This document shows, one piece after another, positions 53,917 through 63,113 of a stretch of DNA of 64,000 bases; the stretch's first letter is position 1; every line of letters begins with the position of its first letter. The DNA lies in contig NZ_JAIQZJ010000011.1 of assembly GCF_020073815.1 (NCBI RefSeq), positions 144,739-208,738 of the forward strand, in the 5' to 3' direction. This DNA comes from Nocardioides mangrovi. Its GTDB lineage: Bacteria > Actinomycetota > Actinomycetes > Propionibacteriales > Nocardioidaceae. The notes under the pieces are model-generated. The model saw only the letters and a program-made list of their open reading frames with translations, was not told the origin of the DNA and ran no database searches. Made by a program: the position numbers and the translations under genes.

Positions 53917-54441
53917 TCAGCCCCGCCGGCCGCCCCGCGGGGCGACGAAGGCGGGGTTGGTCAGGGCCCAGGGGCCCCGGGCAGCTCGCACGAGAGCGAC
54001 CGCCTCGTCCGAGGTGTGACCCAGGTGGACGAGCGCGATCGCCACGACGAGGCCCGAGCGGTTGAGGCCGCCCGAGCAGCGCACGAGCACGCTCCGGCCG
54101 TCGCGGACTGCAGTGGCGACGGTCCGCGCGACCTCGTCGACGCGCGCCGCGGCCGGAGCGTCCAGCGCGGCGTCCGCGAGCCGCAGCACGACGTGCTCGA
54201 CCTCCGGGTCGGGTCCGTACCCGGCCCGGGTCGTCAGGCTGACGACCAGGTCGAACTCGTCGCGCACCACGCACGCCGCCGGGTCCTGGGACCGTACGTC
54301 GTGCCCGCCCTGCCACAGTCCGGGCACGACCTCGTTCCACGGGTCGGCGCACAGCGGCATCGACGTCGCACGACCGGTCCCCCGGCAGGCGGCGCAGTCC
54401 GGCATCGCGGCCGGGTCGGCGTAGCAGGCGTGGCAGAGCAC
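53917..54441 (-). CDS. Dual-specificity/tyrosine phosphatase-like protein with N-terminal Cys cluster
   Basis: The 174-residue protein has the phosphatase P-loop VRCSGGLNRSG with Cys122 and Arg128 (CX5R). A general-acid candidate region is near residues 84-92. The first 20 residues contain CHAC and CAAC (Cys3, 6, 16, 19), a likely small zinc knuckle not usual in these enzymes. Substrate is unknown. GTG 54441 is preceded by TAGGTT at 6 bases and no ribosome-binding site. Confidence 0.82.
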   Translation of the reverse strand: MLCHACYADPAAMPDCAACRGTGRATSMPLCADPWNEVVPGLWQGGHDVRSQDPAACVVRDEFDLVVSLTTRAGYGPDPEVEHVVLRLADAALDAPAAARVDEVARTVATAVRDGRSVLVRCSGGLNRSGLVVAIALVHLGHTSDEAVALVRAARGPWALTNPAFVAPRGGRRG

Positions 54442-54447
54442 GCCCGG

Positions 54448-54453
54448 AACCTA
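54448..54453 (-). promoter_or_regulatory. Candidate -10 of leaderless phosphatase promoter
   Basis: TAGGTT lies 6 bases before the GTG start of the phosphatase gene. Confidence 0.45.
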
Positions 54454-54469
54454 CCCGGCGCAGCGACGC

Positions 54470-54646
54470 TCAGGCGGCGAAGAGGATCTTGCTCTCGACG
54501 GCGGAGACGATCTCGGGGGTGAAGTCCGTGATCCCGTGGTCGGCGCCGGCGTGGGCGACGACGGCGGCCATCATGGCCGCCCGGTCGGAGTTCTCGAACC
54601 GGGCCGCGCACCCGGGCATGACATCGCCACAAGCGAGCTTGAACAC
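54470..54646 (-). CDS. DUF1059-type small protein, copy 1
   Basis: The 58-residue protein MFKLACGDVMPGCAARFENS... belongs to a family of small predicted metal-binding proteins of unknown function, recognisable from CGDVMPGCAARF and HAGADHGI. GTG 54646 follows a strong GAGGAGG site. It is 10 bases downstream of the histidine kinase gene on the same strand, so may be co-transcribed. A close paralogue is at 63426-63617. Confidence 0.8.
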   Translation of the reverse strand: MFKLACGDVMPGCAARFENSDRAAMMAAVVAHAGADHGITDFTPEIVSAVESKILFAA

Positions 54647-54656
54647 TGCAGCCTCC

Positions 54657-55532
54657 TCAGGGCCCGGAGATCTCGGTGGTGTCGACGGTGCGCGGGATCC
54701 GGACCCACAGCACGGCACCGTCCTGGTCCTGATCGGCACCCAGCGTCCCGCCATGAGCCACCACGAGGGCCCGGGCGAGATAGAGGCCGATCGTCACGCC
54801 CGTGCCGTCGTCGTTGAGCTCGAACGGCTCGAACAGCGCAGTGAGCACGGCGGTGTCGATGGGGTCCGCGTCGCGGACCACGGAGACCTCCCACCAGGGC
54901 CCGTGGGTGCCGACGGTGAGCCGGACCGAGCGCGGGGTGGGCAGGGACTGGCCCGCGAGCCACAGGTCGCGCAGCACGCGCCGGAAGAGGTCGGGATCGA
55001 CGTCCAGGACGACGTCCGGTCCGAGCCCGCCGACCTCGTCGGGACCGTCGAGCCCGCTCAGGCCGGCGACCAGCTCGCCGATCGGCACCGGCGCCGGGTC
55101 CAGCCGGACCAGGCCGAGCGAGGCGGCCGCGAGCAGCTGCACGTCGACGACCCGCTCGGCCAGCCGCTCGAGCGCGGCCTCCAGCTTGCCGACCGTGCGC
55201 GCGGCCGCCGCGGGAGGTACGTCACCCTCGGCCAGCATCGCGACCCAGCCCTGAGCGGTGGTGAGGGGCGTGCGCAGCTCGTGGGCGAAGGCGGCCAGGA
55301 AGCGGTCGCGCTGCCGCTCGGCGTCGGCCGCGGGGCGGTTGGTGACCTGCGCGGAACCGGCCTCGACGAAGCCACGGGTCCAGCGGTGCACCAGCGCCGG
55401 GTCGACCGACCAGCGCACGCCGACCTCGGCCGCCGTCCGCCCGCCGAGCACCTCGAGGACGGCGAGCACCCGGGGGTCGACCTGCTCGTCCGCGCGGGCG
55501 CCGTTGACGACCTCGAGTCGGGAACCGGTCAC
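54657..55532 (-). CDS. Histidine kinase with N-terminal helix-turn-helix-like domain
   Basis: The 291-residue soluble protein starts with a transposase-type HTH-like segment (about 20-60, VLEVLGGRTAAEVGVRWSVDPALVHRW in parts). A dimerisation/phospho-acceptor helix follows with His84 in FAHELRTPLTTAQGW. A short HATPase-like domain has the glycine box GTGVTIGLYLARALVVAHGG. The N box is not canonical (LWLAGQ). No response regulator gene adjoins it. GTG 55532 is used. The HTH-kinase union is unusual and could be a DNA-contacting sensor or a misread fold. Confidence 0.75.
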   Translation of the reverse strand: MTGSRLEVVNGARADEQVDPRVLAVLEVLGGRTAAEVGVRWSVDPALVHRWTRGFVEAGSAQVTNRPAADAERQRDRFLAAFAHELRTPLTTAQGWVAMLAEGDVPPAAAARTVGKLEAALERLAERVVDVQLLAAASLGLVRLDPAPVPIGELVAGLSGLDGPDEVGGLGPDVVLDVDPDLFRRVLRDLWLAGQSLPTPRSVRLTVGTHGPWWEVSVVRDADPIDTAVLTALFEPFELNDDGTGVTIGLYLARALVVAHGGTLGADQDQDGAVLWVRIPRTVDTTEISGP

Positions 55533-55607
55533 CTGGTCACCATCGGCAGGCGGGCGCCCGTGCTGAGCCGGGCGTCACCGATGCGGCCTGCGACCGTTGT
55601 CACTCGC

Positions 55608-57851
55608 ATGACACGTCTGCGTCCGCCGGCCGTCCTCGCGGCCGTCGCCCTCGCCGCGGCCGCCCTCACCGGATCCGTCGGCGGCACCGCCACGGCGGCG
55701 ACCTCGCCCGACGGCGCCTGCGCTGCCTGGATGGACCCCCACGACAGCCCGTCGGCCCGCGCCCGGGCGCTCGTCTCGGCGATGTCGGAGGACCAGGAGC
55801 TGCACATGGTCACCTTCGGCGACCGGCCGCCGTACCTCCTCTACTACGGCACCGCCGGCCACGTGACCGGCATCCCCGACCTCTGCGTCCCCGACCTGGT
55901 GCTCAGCGACGCCGGCTCGGGCGTGGCGGGCCTCCAGGTGTCGACGACGACGTTCCCGTCCGGGGTCGCGCAGGCCTCGACCTGGGACCCGCGGCTGCAG
56001 CGGCGCGTGGGCCGGGCGATCGGCGAGGAGGCGCACCAGAAGGGCATCAACGTGATGCTCGGGCCGGGCATGAACATCGCACGGACGCCCTACAACGGCC
56101 GCAACTTCGAGTACTTCGGCGAGGACCCCTACCTCACCTCACAGATGACGGTGCCCTTCATCGAGGGCATCCAGGACAACCCGGTCATCGCGGACGCCAA
56201 GCACTACGCGCTCAACGACCAGGAGACCGACCGGATGACCGTCGACGTGCGCGCCGACGAGCGCACCATGCGGGAGATCTACCTGCCGCCGTTCGAGGCC
56301 GCGGTGAAGAAGGCCGACGTCGGGTCGGTGATGTGCTCCTACAACCAGGTGGGTGGCGCCTACGCGTGCGAGAACCCCGGCCTGCTCACCGGCATCCTGC
56401 GCGACGACTGGGGCTTCGACGGCTTCGTCGTCTCCGACTGGGGCGCCGTGCACTCGACCGCGCCGAGCGCGATGGCCGGGCTCGACCTGGAGATGCACGC
56501 CGTGCCGTTCTCCGCGCCGAGCACCCCCGTGTACGGCGGGGGCGGGCGCTACTTCGGCGCCTCCGACATGCAGGCCGCGCTCGACGACGGCTCGCTGACC
56601 CGAGCGCGCCTCGACGAGATGGTGCGCAACATCGTGCGGCCGATGTTCCGGCTCGGTCTCTTCGACGACCCCGTCGACCCGAGCGCCACGTCGTACCTCT
56701 CCGACGCCTCGACGGACGCCCACCTCGCCACCGCCCGCCGGGTCGCGAGCGAGGCGACGGTGCTGCTGAAGAACCGGGACGATCTGCTGCCGCTCGGCGA
56801 CCCGCCCGGCTCGGTCCCGACGGGCCGCACCATCGCGGTGATCGGCTACGCCGCCAACCCGGTCGGCGCCGCGAGCACGACCGGCGGGGGCGGCTCCTCG
56901 CACGGCTCCGGCCTGCCGCCGAGCGTCGTCTCGCCGCTCCAGGGGATGCTCGACGAGGCCGCTGCCCGCGGCGACACGGTCGTCTACACCGAGGGCTCCT
57001 CGGTCGCCGACGCGCGGGCCGCCGCGGCCGCGGCCGACGTCGCGATCGTGGTCGCCTCCGACGGCTCCAGCGAGGGCTCGGACCGCACCGACCTGGACAT
57101 GGAGCCCAACGCCTGCGCCACCCTCCTGTGCACCCGGCTGCCGCTCCAGCAGGAGCAGATGGTCTCCGCGGTGACCGCCGCCAACCCCGACTCGGTGGTC
57201 GTCCTCGACGTCGGCGGGCCGGTCCGGATGCCGTGGCTCGACGACGCCGGCGCCGTGCTCGTGACCTGGTACGCCGGCCTCCAGCACGGCGCGTCGCTGG
57301 CCCGGATCGTCTACGGCGAGGACGAGCCCAGCGGGCGCCTCCCCCAGACGTTCCCGGTCGACGAGGAGCAGGTCGCGATGAAGCCGGCGCAGTACCCCGG
57401 CGTCGACGGCACGGTCACCTACTCCGAGGGACTCGAGGTCGGCTACCGCTGGTACGACGCTCACGGCCAGAAGCCGCTCTTCCCCTTCGGCTTCGGCCTC
57501 GGCTACACCACCTTCGACCTCCGCGACCTGGCCGTCCGCCGTACCGGCGCGGGCGCCGTCGTGCGCCTCACCGTGCAGAACACCGGCGACCGCGCCGGCT
57601 CGGCCGTTCCCCAGGTCTACGTCGGCGCACCGGCGGCCGCAGGCGAGCCTCCGTGGCAGCTCAAGGGCTTCGACAAGGTCCGCCTGCGCCCCGGCGAGAG
57701 CACCCGGGTCACGCTCCGGCTCGACCGCCGCGCCTTCAGCCGGTGGAGCACTGCGCGCCACGGCTGGGTGGTCACGCCGGGCACCTACCGGATCGCGGTC
57801 GGCCGGTCCTCGCGCGACCTGCCGCTGCGGGACACCGTGACCATGCGGTGA
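55608..57851 (+). CDS. Secreted glycoside hydrolase family 3 (beta-glucosidase-like)
   Basis: The 747-residue protein has a Sec signal peptide (MTRLRPPAVLAAVALAAAALTG, cleavage near TATA-A). The GH3 N-terminal barrel has GPGMNIARTPYNGRNFEYFGEDP, DAKHYALNDQE and the nucleophile Asp in GFVVSDWGAVHST. The GH3 C-terminal domain has VLLKNRDDLLPL and a large GGGGSSHGSG loop, followed by a fibronectin type III-like C-terminus (VQNTGDRAGSAVPQVYV). ATG 55608 is chosen to give a clean signal peptide; ATG 55581 is possible. It stands alone, divergent from the kinase. Confidence 0.93.
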   Translation: MTRLRPPAVLAAVALAAAALTGSVGGTATAATSPDGACAAWMDPHDSPSARARALVSAMSEDQELHMVTFGDRPPYLLYYGTAGHVTGIPDLCVPDLVLSDAGSGVAGLQVSTTTFPSGVAQASTWDPRLQRRVGRAIGEEAHQKGINVMLGPGMNIARTPYNGRNFEYFGEDPYLTSQMTVPFIEGIQDNPVIADAKHYALNDQETDRMTVDVRADERTMREIYLPPFEAAVKKADVGSVMCSYNQVGGAYACENPGLLTGILRDDWGFDGFVVSDWGAVHSTAPSAMAGLDLEMHAVPFSAPSTPVYGGGGRYFGASDMQAALDDGSLTRARLDEMVRNIVRPMFRLGLFDDPVDPSATSYLSDASTDAHLATARRVASEATVLLKNRDDLLPLGDPPGSVPTGRTIAVIGYAANPVGAASTTGGGGSSHGSGLPPSVVSPLQGMLDEAAARGDTVVYTEGSSVADARAAAAAADVAIVVASDGSSEGSDRTDLDMEPNACATLLCTRLPLQQEQMVSAVTAANPDSVVVLDVGGPVRMPWLDDAGAVLVTWYAGLQHGASLARIVYGEDEPSGRLPQTFPVDEEQVAMKPAQYPGVDGTVTYSEGLEVGYRWYDAHGQKPLFPFGFGLGYTTFDLRDLAVRRTGAGAVVRLTVQNTGDRAGSAVPQVYVGAPAAAGEPPWQLKGFDKVRLRPGESTRVTLRLDRRAFSRWSTARHGWVVTPGTYRIAVGRSSRDLPLRDTVTMR

Positions 57852-57878
57852 CCATGGGCGGCTGAGCGCCGGAGCCCT

Positions 57879-59102
57879 ATGCTGGCACGGGTGATCAGGA
57901 CGACGCCGTTCCACCCGCGCCTGAGCGAGCTCAACTCCCAGCAGCTCTACACCCACTGGCAGGGCACCCTGTCGCCGCTGCGCTACAGCCACGCCCCGAA
58001 GCACGAGTACTTCGCGGTCCGCAACGGCGTCGGCGTCTTCGACACCTCGCCGCTCTACAAGTACGCCGTACGCGGCCCGGACGCGGAGCGCCTGCTCTCG
58101 CGCACGCTCGTGCGCGACGTCCGGACCTGCCGACCGGGCCAGGCCCACTACACCGCGTGGTGCGACGACCGCGGCTACGTCATGCACGACGGCGTCGTCT
58201 TCCGGCACTCCGCCGACGAGTTCCTGCTCACCGCTGGCCGGCCGGCGCTGTCGTGGTTCCAGGAGCTCGGTTCGAGCCTGCGGGTGGAGCTCGAGGACGT
58301 CACCGACGCCTACGGCATGCTCGCCGTCCAGGGCCCGCGCTCGCGCGCGGTGCTCGCCGCGCTGGCGCCCGAGGCGGAGACGCTCGGCTACTTCGACCAC
58401 GTGCCCGCCAAGGTCGCGGACGCTGCAGTCACCCTGTCGCGCACCGGCTACACCGGCGACCTCGGCTTCGAGCTGACCGTCGCCGCCGACGACGCCGTCG
58501 CGGTCCTCGACGCGGTCCTCGACGCCGGCCGGCCGCACAGCATCCGCCCCTTCGGTGAGGAGGCGCTGATGACGCTGCGCATCGAGGCCGGCCTGCCGCT
58601 CGTCGACATCGAGTGGCACGACGCCCGCCTCGCCTTCACCGAGGCCGACTGCGTCACCCCGAAGGAGCTCGGGCTCGGCTGGATGCTCCGCGGCGTCCGC
58701 GACGGGTCGCGCCGCTTCGTCGGCTCGGAGGCGATCCGCCGCGAGCTCGTGGACGGCACGTCGCGCTGGGCGACCACTGGCATCGTCGTCGACCCCGACG
58801 ACTGGGACCGCCTCTACCGCCGGGCCGGCCTCTTCCCGCCGAAGTCCGAGCACCCGCTGCCCTACGAGTCGATGCTGCTCGACGACGACCCCCAGGGCGG
58901 GCACACCGAGATCGGCTACTGCACGAGCTTCGTCTACTCCCCCGCGCTCCAGCGCCACATCGGCATCGCCCGGGTCCGCCCCGACCTCGCCGCCCCGGGG
59001 ACCGGGCTGCGGCTCGAGCTCGCGATCAACCACCACAACACGACGGTCCGGGTCGCGACGACGCCGATGCCGTTCTTCGAGCCCGACAGGAAGAAGTCAT
59101 GA
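57879..59102 (+). CDS. GcvT-like aminomethyltransferase/folate-binding protein
   Basis: The 407-residue protein belongs to the GcvT/dimethylglycine-oxidase C-terminal superfamily. It has YFAVRNGVGVFDTSPLYKYAVRGPDAERLL, LAVQGPRSR, LSRTGYTGDLGFELTV and PFGEEALMTLRIEAG. These bind tetrahydrofolate in true members. It is not in a gcvTHP cluster. It is coupled (ATGA overlap) to an FAD oxidoreductase, so a split demethylase is an attractive inference. ATG 57879 has GGAG close upstream; GTG 57891 is preceded by TATGCT at 7 bases and could be a leaderless start. Confidence 0.82.
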   Translation: MLARVIRTTPFHPRLSELNSQQLYTHWQGTLSPLRYSHAPKHEYFAVRNGVGVFDTSPLYKYAVRGPDAERLLSRTLVRDVRTCRPGQAHYTAWCDDRGYVMHDGVVFRHSADEFLLTAGRPALSWFQELGSSLRVELEDVTDAYGMLAVQGPRSRAVLAALAPEAETLGYFDHVPAKVADAAVTLSRTGYTGDLGFELTVAADDAVAVLDAVLDAGRPHSIRPFGEEALMTLRIEAGLPLVDIEWHDARLAFTEADCVTPKELGLGWMLRGVRDGSRRFVGSEAIRRELVDGTSRWATTGIVVDPDDWDRLYRRAGLFPPKSEHPLPYESMLLDDDPQGGHTEIGYCTSFVYSPALQRHIGIARVRPDLAAPGTGLRLELAINHHNTTVRVATTPMPFFEPDRKKS

Positions 59103-60700
59103 GCTCCCACGAGTACGACGCGATCGTCGTCGGCGGCGGTCACAACGGCCTCACCCACGCGGCATACCTCGCCAAGGCGGGGCTGCGCACGGTCGTGCTG
59201 GAGAAGAACGACCTCGTCGGCGGCGCGGCCATCACCGAGGAGCTCGGTGTCGACGAAGCCGGCCCGGGCTTCTCGTTCACCACGTTCTCCTACGCGCTCA
59301 GCCTCCTGCGGCCGGAGATCATCCACGAGCTCGACCTCGTGAAGCACGGCTTCCTGCCGCTGATGATGCCGTCGTCCTTCCACCCCACCGGCGACGGCGA
59401 CTACCTGCTCTTCGGCGACGACCACGCGCAGAACCTCCAGGAGGTGCGCCGGCACTCGCCGCGCGACGCGGACGCCTACGAGCGCTACCACCACGACCTC
59501 GACCGGGTCTGCCAGGCGATCCGGCCGCTCTTCGACAACGCCCCGCCGAACGTCTTCGGCCACGACCCCGACGACGCGGCCGACGTGAAGTGGCTGGTCG
59601 ACCACCTCGGGGGCGTCGACCGCAAGACGATGCACGACACCGTCCGGCTGCTGACCGGGTCGGCCGCCGACTGGATCGGCGACTACTTCCAGCACCCGGC
59701 GATCCAGGGCTACCACGCGTCGTCGTCGGTGATCGGCTCCAAGGTCGGGCCGATGTCGCCCGGCTCCGGGCTGGTGCTGCTCTTCCACAAGATGGGCGAG
59801 CACGACGGCCACCTCGGCTCGTGGGCCTTCCACAAGGGCGGCAACGGCGGCTTCACGCAGGTGCTCGCCCGCGCGGCCACGGCGTACGGCGCGGAGATCC
59901 GGCTCGGCGCGCCGGTCTCGTCGGTGCTCACCGACAACGGCCGCGCGGTCGGCGTCGTGCTCGAGGACGGCACCGAGCTCCGCGCGCCCACGGTGGTGTC
60001 GGCGCTCGACCCCCGGCGTACCTTCCTCGACCTCGTCGACGCCGCCGAGCTGCCGCTGGACCTGGTCGACAACGTCCGGCGGATGAAGTTCCGCGGGGTC
60101 TCCGCCAAGGTCAACTTCGCCCTGGACGGGCTGCCGGTCTTCCCGGCGCTGCCCGACTCCGTCGACCACTACGGCGGCTTCCTCAACATCGGCCCGACCA
60201 TCGAGTACGTCGAACGCGCCTTCGACGCGTCCAAGTACGGCTGGTACAGCGAGCAGCCCTACATCGACGGCGCGATCCAGTCGGTCGTCGACCCCGACAT
60301 GGCGCCCCCGGGCAAGCACGTCATGTCCTGCTTCGTGCAGTACGCGCCGTACGAGCTGCGCGAGTCGTCGTGGGAGGCCGAGCGGGAGCGTTTCGGCGAC
60401 AAGGCGCAGGCGGTGCTGGAGTCCCACTTCCCGGGCTTCGGCGACCTGGTGCTGCACCGCGAGGTGGTCACGCCGGTCGACATCGAGACCCGCACCGGGC
60501 TGACCGAGGGCAACATCTTCGCGGGCGAGTTCCTGGCCCCGCAGATGTACTTCTTCCGGCCGGCGCCGGGCTGGAGCCAGTACGCCACCCCGATCGACGG
60601 CTACTACCAGTGCGGCTCGGGCACCCATCCCGGCGGCTGCGTGATCGGCTCCCCCGGCCGGCTCGCCAGCCAGCGGGTGCTGCGCGACCTGAAGCGCTGA
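59099..60700 (+). CDS. FAD-dependent oxidoreductase, phytoene-dehydrogenase/PYROXD2-like
   Basis: The 533-residue protein has the N-terminal dinucleotide motif AIVVGGGHNGLTHAAYLAKAGLRTVVLEKND and GGAAITEE. Also present are FHKGGNGGFTQVLARAA and the C-terminal FAD-contacting segment DGYYQCGSGTHPGGCVIGSPGRLA. The family includes carotenoid desaturase-like and PYROXD2-like proteins with few defined reactions. Its start overlaps the GcvT-like gene stop, so the two likely act together, perhaps oxidising an N-methyl or similar substrate and passing the one-carbon unit to folate. Confidence 0.85.
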   Translation: MSSHEYDAIVVGGGHNGLTHAAYLAKAGLRTVVLEKNDLVGGAAITEELGVDEAGPGFSFTTFSYALSLLRPEIIHELDLVKHGFLPLMMPSSFHPTGDGDYLLFGDDHAQNLQEVRRHSPRDADAYERYHHDLDRVCQAIRPLFDNAPPNVFGHDPDDAADVKWLVDHLGGVDRKTMHDTVRLLTGSAADWIGDYFQHPAIQGYHASSSVIGSKVGPMSPGSGLVLLFHKMGEHDGHLGSWAFHKGGNGGFTQVLARAATAYGAEIRLGAPVSSVLTDNGRAVGVVLEDGTELRAPTVVSALDPRRTFLDLVDAAELPLDLVDNVRRMKFRGVSAKVNFALDGLPVFPALPDSVDHYGGFLNIGPTIEYVERAFDASKYGWYSEQPYIDGAIQSVVDPDMAPPGKHVMSCFVQYAPYELRESSWEAERERFGDKAQAVLESHFPGFGDLVLHREVVTPVDIETRTGLTEGNIFAGEFLAPQMYFFRPAPGWSQYATPIDGYYQCGSGTHPGGCVIGSPGRLASQRVLRDLKR

Positions 60701-60758
60701 CGCAGGCCTGACGCCTGCCGGGCGCCTGCCTGTCGGAGCCCCGTGGCAGGCTCGACAC

Positions 60759-62078
60759 GTGCCCGATCCCGACACCACGGCGGTCTACGCCGCCGAGGAC
60801 CTCTACGCCGACTGGCTCGACCGCGCCCGCCGCACCCCCGGCGAGCCGCTGCAGGTCCGGGTCGGCGAGGAGGTGCGCTCCTTCGAGCCCGAGGTCGAGC
60901 CGCGCTTCACCGACCCCGACCACGTGCAGGCCTACGTGGACCGGGTGCTGGCCCACCTCACGTCGACCGGTGCGACGTACGACGACGCGGAGGGTCGGGA
61001 CCTGACCGCGATCCCGGTGCGGGTCCGCGCCCGCCGTGGCCGCCGCCAGGCGGAGTACGACGGCGACGGCGTCATCGCGATCCCGCCCCGCGAGGTCGGC
61101 GGCGCGTGGTCGCTGCGCGCGGCCGTGGTCCTCCACGAGGTCGCCCACCACCTGACCGGCGCGGGCGGCCACGGCGCCGACTTCCGCGGCACCCACCTGC
61201 GCCTGCTCGAGGACCTCGGCCTCCCGGTCCAGGCCGAGCTGCTCCACACCGCCTACCGGCTGCAGTCGCTCGAGACGGGCGTCGACGGCGACGACCGCAC
61301 CCTGCTACGGATCGGCAAGCTGCTGCGTCAGGCCGAGCGCACCACCAACGCCGCCGAGCGCGACGCGTTCTTCGCCAAGGCGCAGGCGCTGGCCACCCGC
61401 CACCAGATCGCGCTGGCGGTCGCTCGGGCCAGCGCGCAGGACGAGGAGCGGCGCGAGGACCCGACGTACGAGACCGTCCAGGTCGGCGAGCGCGGCAAGC
61501 GCTCGCTGGCGCGCTTCGTGCGGCTGCTGCTGGAGGTCGCCCGGGCCAACGACCTCAAGGCGGCGATCTACTCCGACAACACCCGGGTCACGCTCTACGG
61601 CTTCCCGAGTGACATCACCATCGTGAAGGCGCTCTACGCGACGCTGGTCACGCAGATGGTCGCCGACGGCGACGCGCACCTGCGCTCGGGCGCCCACAAG
61701 GCCGACGTCCAGGAGGTCTGGGACGCCCGGCGCCGGCGCTGGGCGTCCCGCCCGGTCCACGGGTCGACGGCCCGGACCGCCTTCTACGAGGCCTGGACGG
61801 CCCACGTCGCCGAGCGCCTGACGGAGGCCCGCACCCGCGCCCGTCGGCAGGTCGAGGCCGAGCAGCCTCCCTCGGCGTCGACCGAGGTGGCCCTGCGGGC
61901 CAAGGAGATCGAGGTCGTCGACTACTTCGACAAGATGACCACCGAGCACGGCGTCCGCGGCACCTGGCGGGGCGCGGCCTACGCCGGCGCCGCGGCGCCG
62001 TCCTCGTGGGGCGCCGGCACGTCGGCGGCGGCCCGGGCCCGGCTCGGCAGCGAGCCGGGACTGCCCTCCGGCGCCTAG
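60759..62078 (+). CDS. Metallopeptidase-like HExxH protein fused to DUF2786-type domain
   Basis: The 439-residue protein has an N-terminal zincin-like domain with His126-Glu127-x2-His130 in VVLHEVAHHLTGAGGHGADF, of the type named TIGR04338. A DUF2786-like segment (LLRIGKLLRQAERTTNAAERDAFFAKAQALATRH) and a helical C-terminus follow. Such fusions occur across Actinobacteria without known substrate. GTG 60759 has CAGGCT exactly 6 bases upstream and no ribosome-binding site. Its stop overlaps the convergent aldo/keto reductase in CTAG. Confidence 0.8.
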   Translation: MPDPDTTAVYAAEDLYADWLDRARRTPGEPLQVRVGEEVRSFEPEVEPRFTDPDHVQAYVDRVLAHLTSTGATYDDAEGRDLTAIPVRVRARRGRRQAEYDGDGVIAIPPREVGGAWSLRAAVVLHEVAHHLTGAGGHGADFRGTHLRLLEDLGLPVQAELLHTAYRLQSLETGVDGDDRTLLRIGKLLRQAERTTNAAERDAFFAKAQALATRHQIALAVARASAQDEERREDPTYETVQVGERGKRSLARFVRLLLEVARANDLKAAIYSDNTRVTLYGFPSDITIVKALYATLVTQMVADGDAHLRSGAHKADVQEVWDARRRRWASRPVHGSTARTAFYEAWTAHVAERLTEARTRARRQVEAEQPPSASTEVALRAKEIEVVDYFDKMTTEHGVRGTWRGAAYAGAAAPSSWGAGTSAAARARLGSEPGLPSGA

Positions 62079-63064
62079 CTCCGATCGATCATCGCCTGCA
62101 TGGCGGCCGGGTAGCGGTCCCCGTCGACGCTCACGCTGTCGGCGGCCGCGGTGAGCTCGGCGACGTCCGCGTCACTGAGCGCGAGATCGGCGGCGCCGAG
62201 GTTCTCCTCGAGCCGGGCGAGCCTGCGGGTGCCCGGGATCGGCACGATCCACGGTCGCTGCGCGAGCAGCCACGCGAGCGCGACCTGGCCGGGCGTGGCG
62301 CCGAGGCGCTCGGCGATCGCGGTGACCCGGTCGACGAGGTCGAGGTTGGTCGCCAGCGCGTCGGGGGCGAAGCGCGGCAGGTTGGCGCGGATGTCGCCCT
62401 CGCCGAACGTCGACTCCCGCGTCACCTGCCCGGTCAGCAGGCCGCGACCCAGCGGGCTGAACGGCACGAACCCGATGCCCAGCTCCTCCAGCGTCCCGAG
62501 CACCGACTCCTCCGGCTCGCGCCAGAAGAGGGAGTACTCGCTCTGCAGGGCCGTCACCGGCTGTACGGCGTGCGCGCGGCGGATGGTGGTCGGCCCGGCC
62601 TCGGACATGCCGAAGTGCCGGACCTTGCCCTCGGCGATCAGGTCCCGCACGGTGCCGGCGACGTCCTCGATCGGCACGTCGGGGTCGACACGGTGCTGGT
62701 AGAGCAGGTCGATGACGTCGGTGCGCAGCCGCCGCAGGGACCCGTCGACCGCCTCCCTGATGTGGTCGGGCCGGCTGTTGACGCCGTGCTGGCGGCCGTC
62801 GCCGTCGAGGTCGAAGCCGAACTTCGTGGCGATCACGACCTCGTCGCGCACCGGCTCGAGAGCCTCGCCGACGACCTCCTCGTTGGCGAAGGGGCCGTAG
62901 ACCTCCGCGGTGTCGAAGAAGGTGACACCGTGCTCGACCGCCTCACGGAGGAAGGCGACCATCTCCGGCCTGTCGGGCGAGGGTCCGAAGGACTGGCTGA
63001 TCCCCATGCAGCCCAGACCGATCGCGGAGACCTCCAGGCCCTGCCCGAGCGTGCGTGTCGTCAT
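62075..63064 (-). CDS. Aldo/keto reductase
   Basis: The 329-residue TIM-barrel NADPH-dependent reductase has LGLGCMG-type opening (AIGLGCMGISQSFG), catalytic Asp and Tyr in FFDTAEVYGPFANEEVVGEAL, catalytic Lys in VIATKFGF and His in DLLYQHRVDP. NADPH-binding IPGTRRLARLEENLGAADL is near the C-terminus. It is of the AKR13-type. The substrate is unknown. ATG 63064 has TAGGGT exactly 6 bases upstream, suggesting a leaderless message. It is divergent from the DUF1330 gene. Confidence 0.93.
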   Translation of the reverse strand: MTTRTLGQGLEVSAIGLGCMGISQSFGPSPDRPEMVAFLREAVEHGVTFFDTAEVYGPFANEEVVGEALEPVRDEVVIATKFGFDLDGDGRQHGVNSRPDHIREAVDGSLRRLRTDVIDLLYQHRVDPDVPIEDVAGTVRDLIAEGKVRHFGMSEAGPTTIRRAHAVQPVTALQSEYSLFWREPEESVLGTLEELGIGFVPFSPLGRGLLTGQVTRESTFGEGDIRANLPRFAPDALATNLDLVDRVTAIAERLGATPGQVALAWLLAQRPWIVPIPGTRRLARLEENLGAADLALSDADVAELTAAADSVSVDGDRYPAAMQAMIDRS

Positions 63065-63070
63065 GGTTCG

Positions 63071-63076
63071 ACCCTA
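63071..63076 (-). promoter_or_regulatory. Candidate -10 of leaderless aldo/keto reductase promoter
   Basis: TAGGGT lies 6 bases before the ATG of the aldo/keto reductase gene. Confidence 0.5.
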
Positions 63077-63113
63077 GGCCTGGGTCACAACTCCGGTCGG
63101 GCACGATGGGCGC

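Noticed and set aside
56139..59036. Long open frame (about 965 codons) on the minus strand opposite the GH3 and GcvT-like genes
   Set aside because: It is antisense to two well-supported genes and has low-complexity shadow composition.
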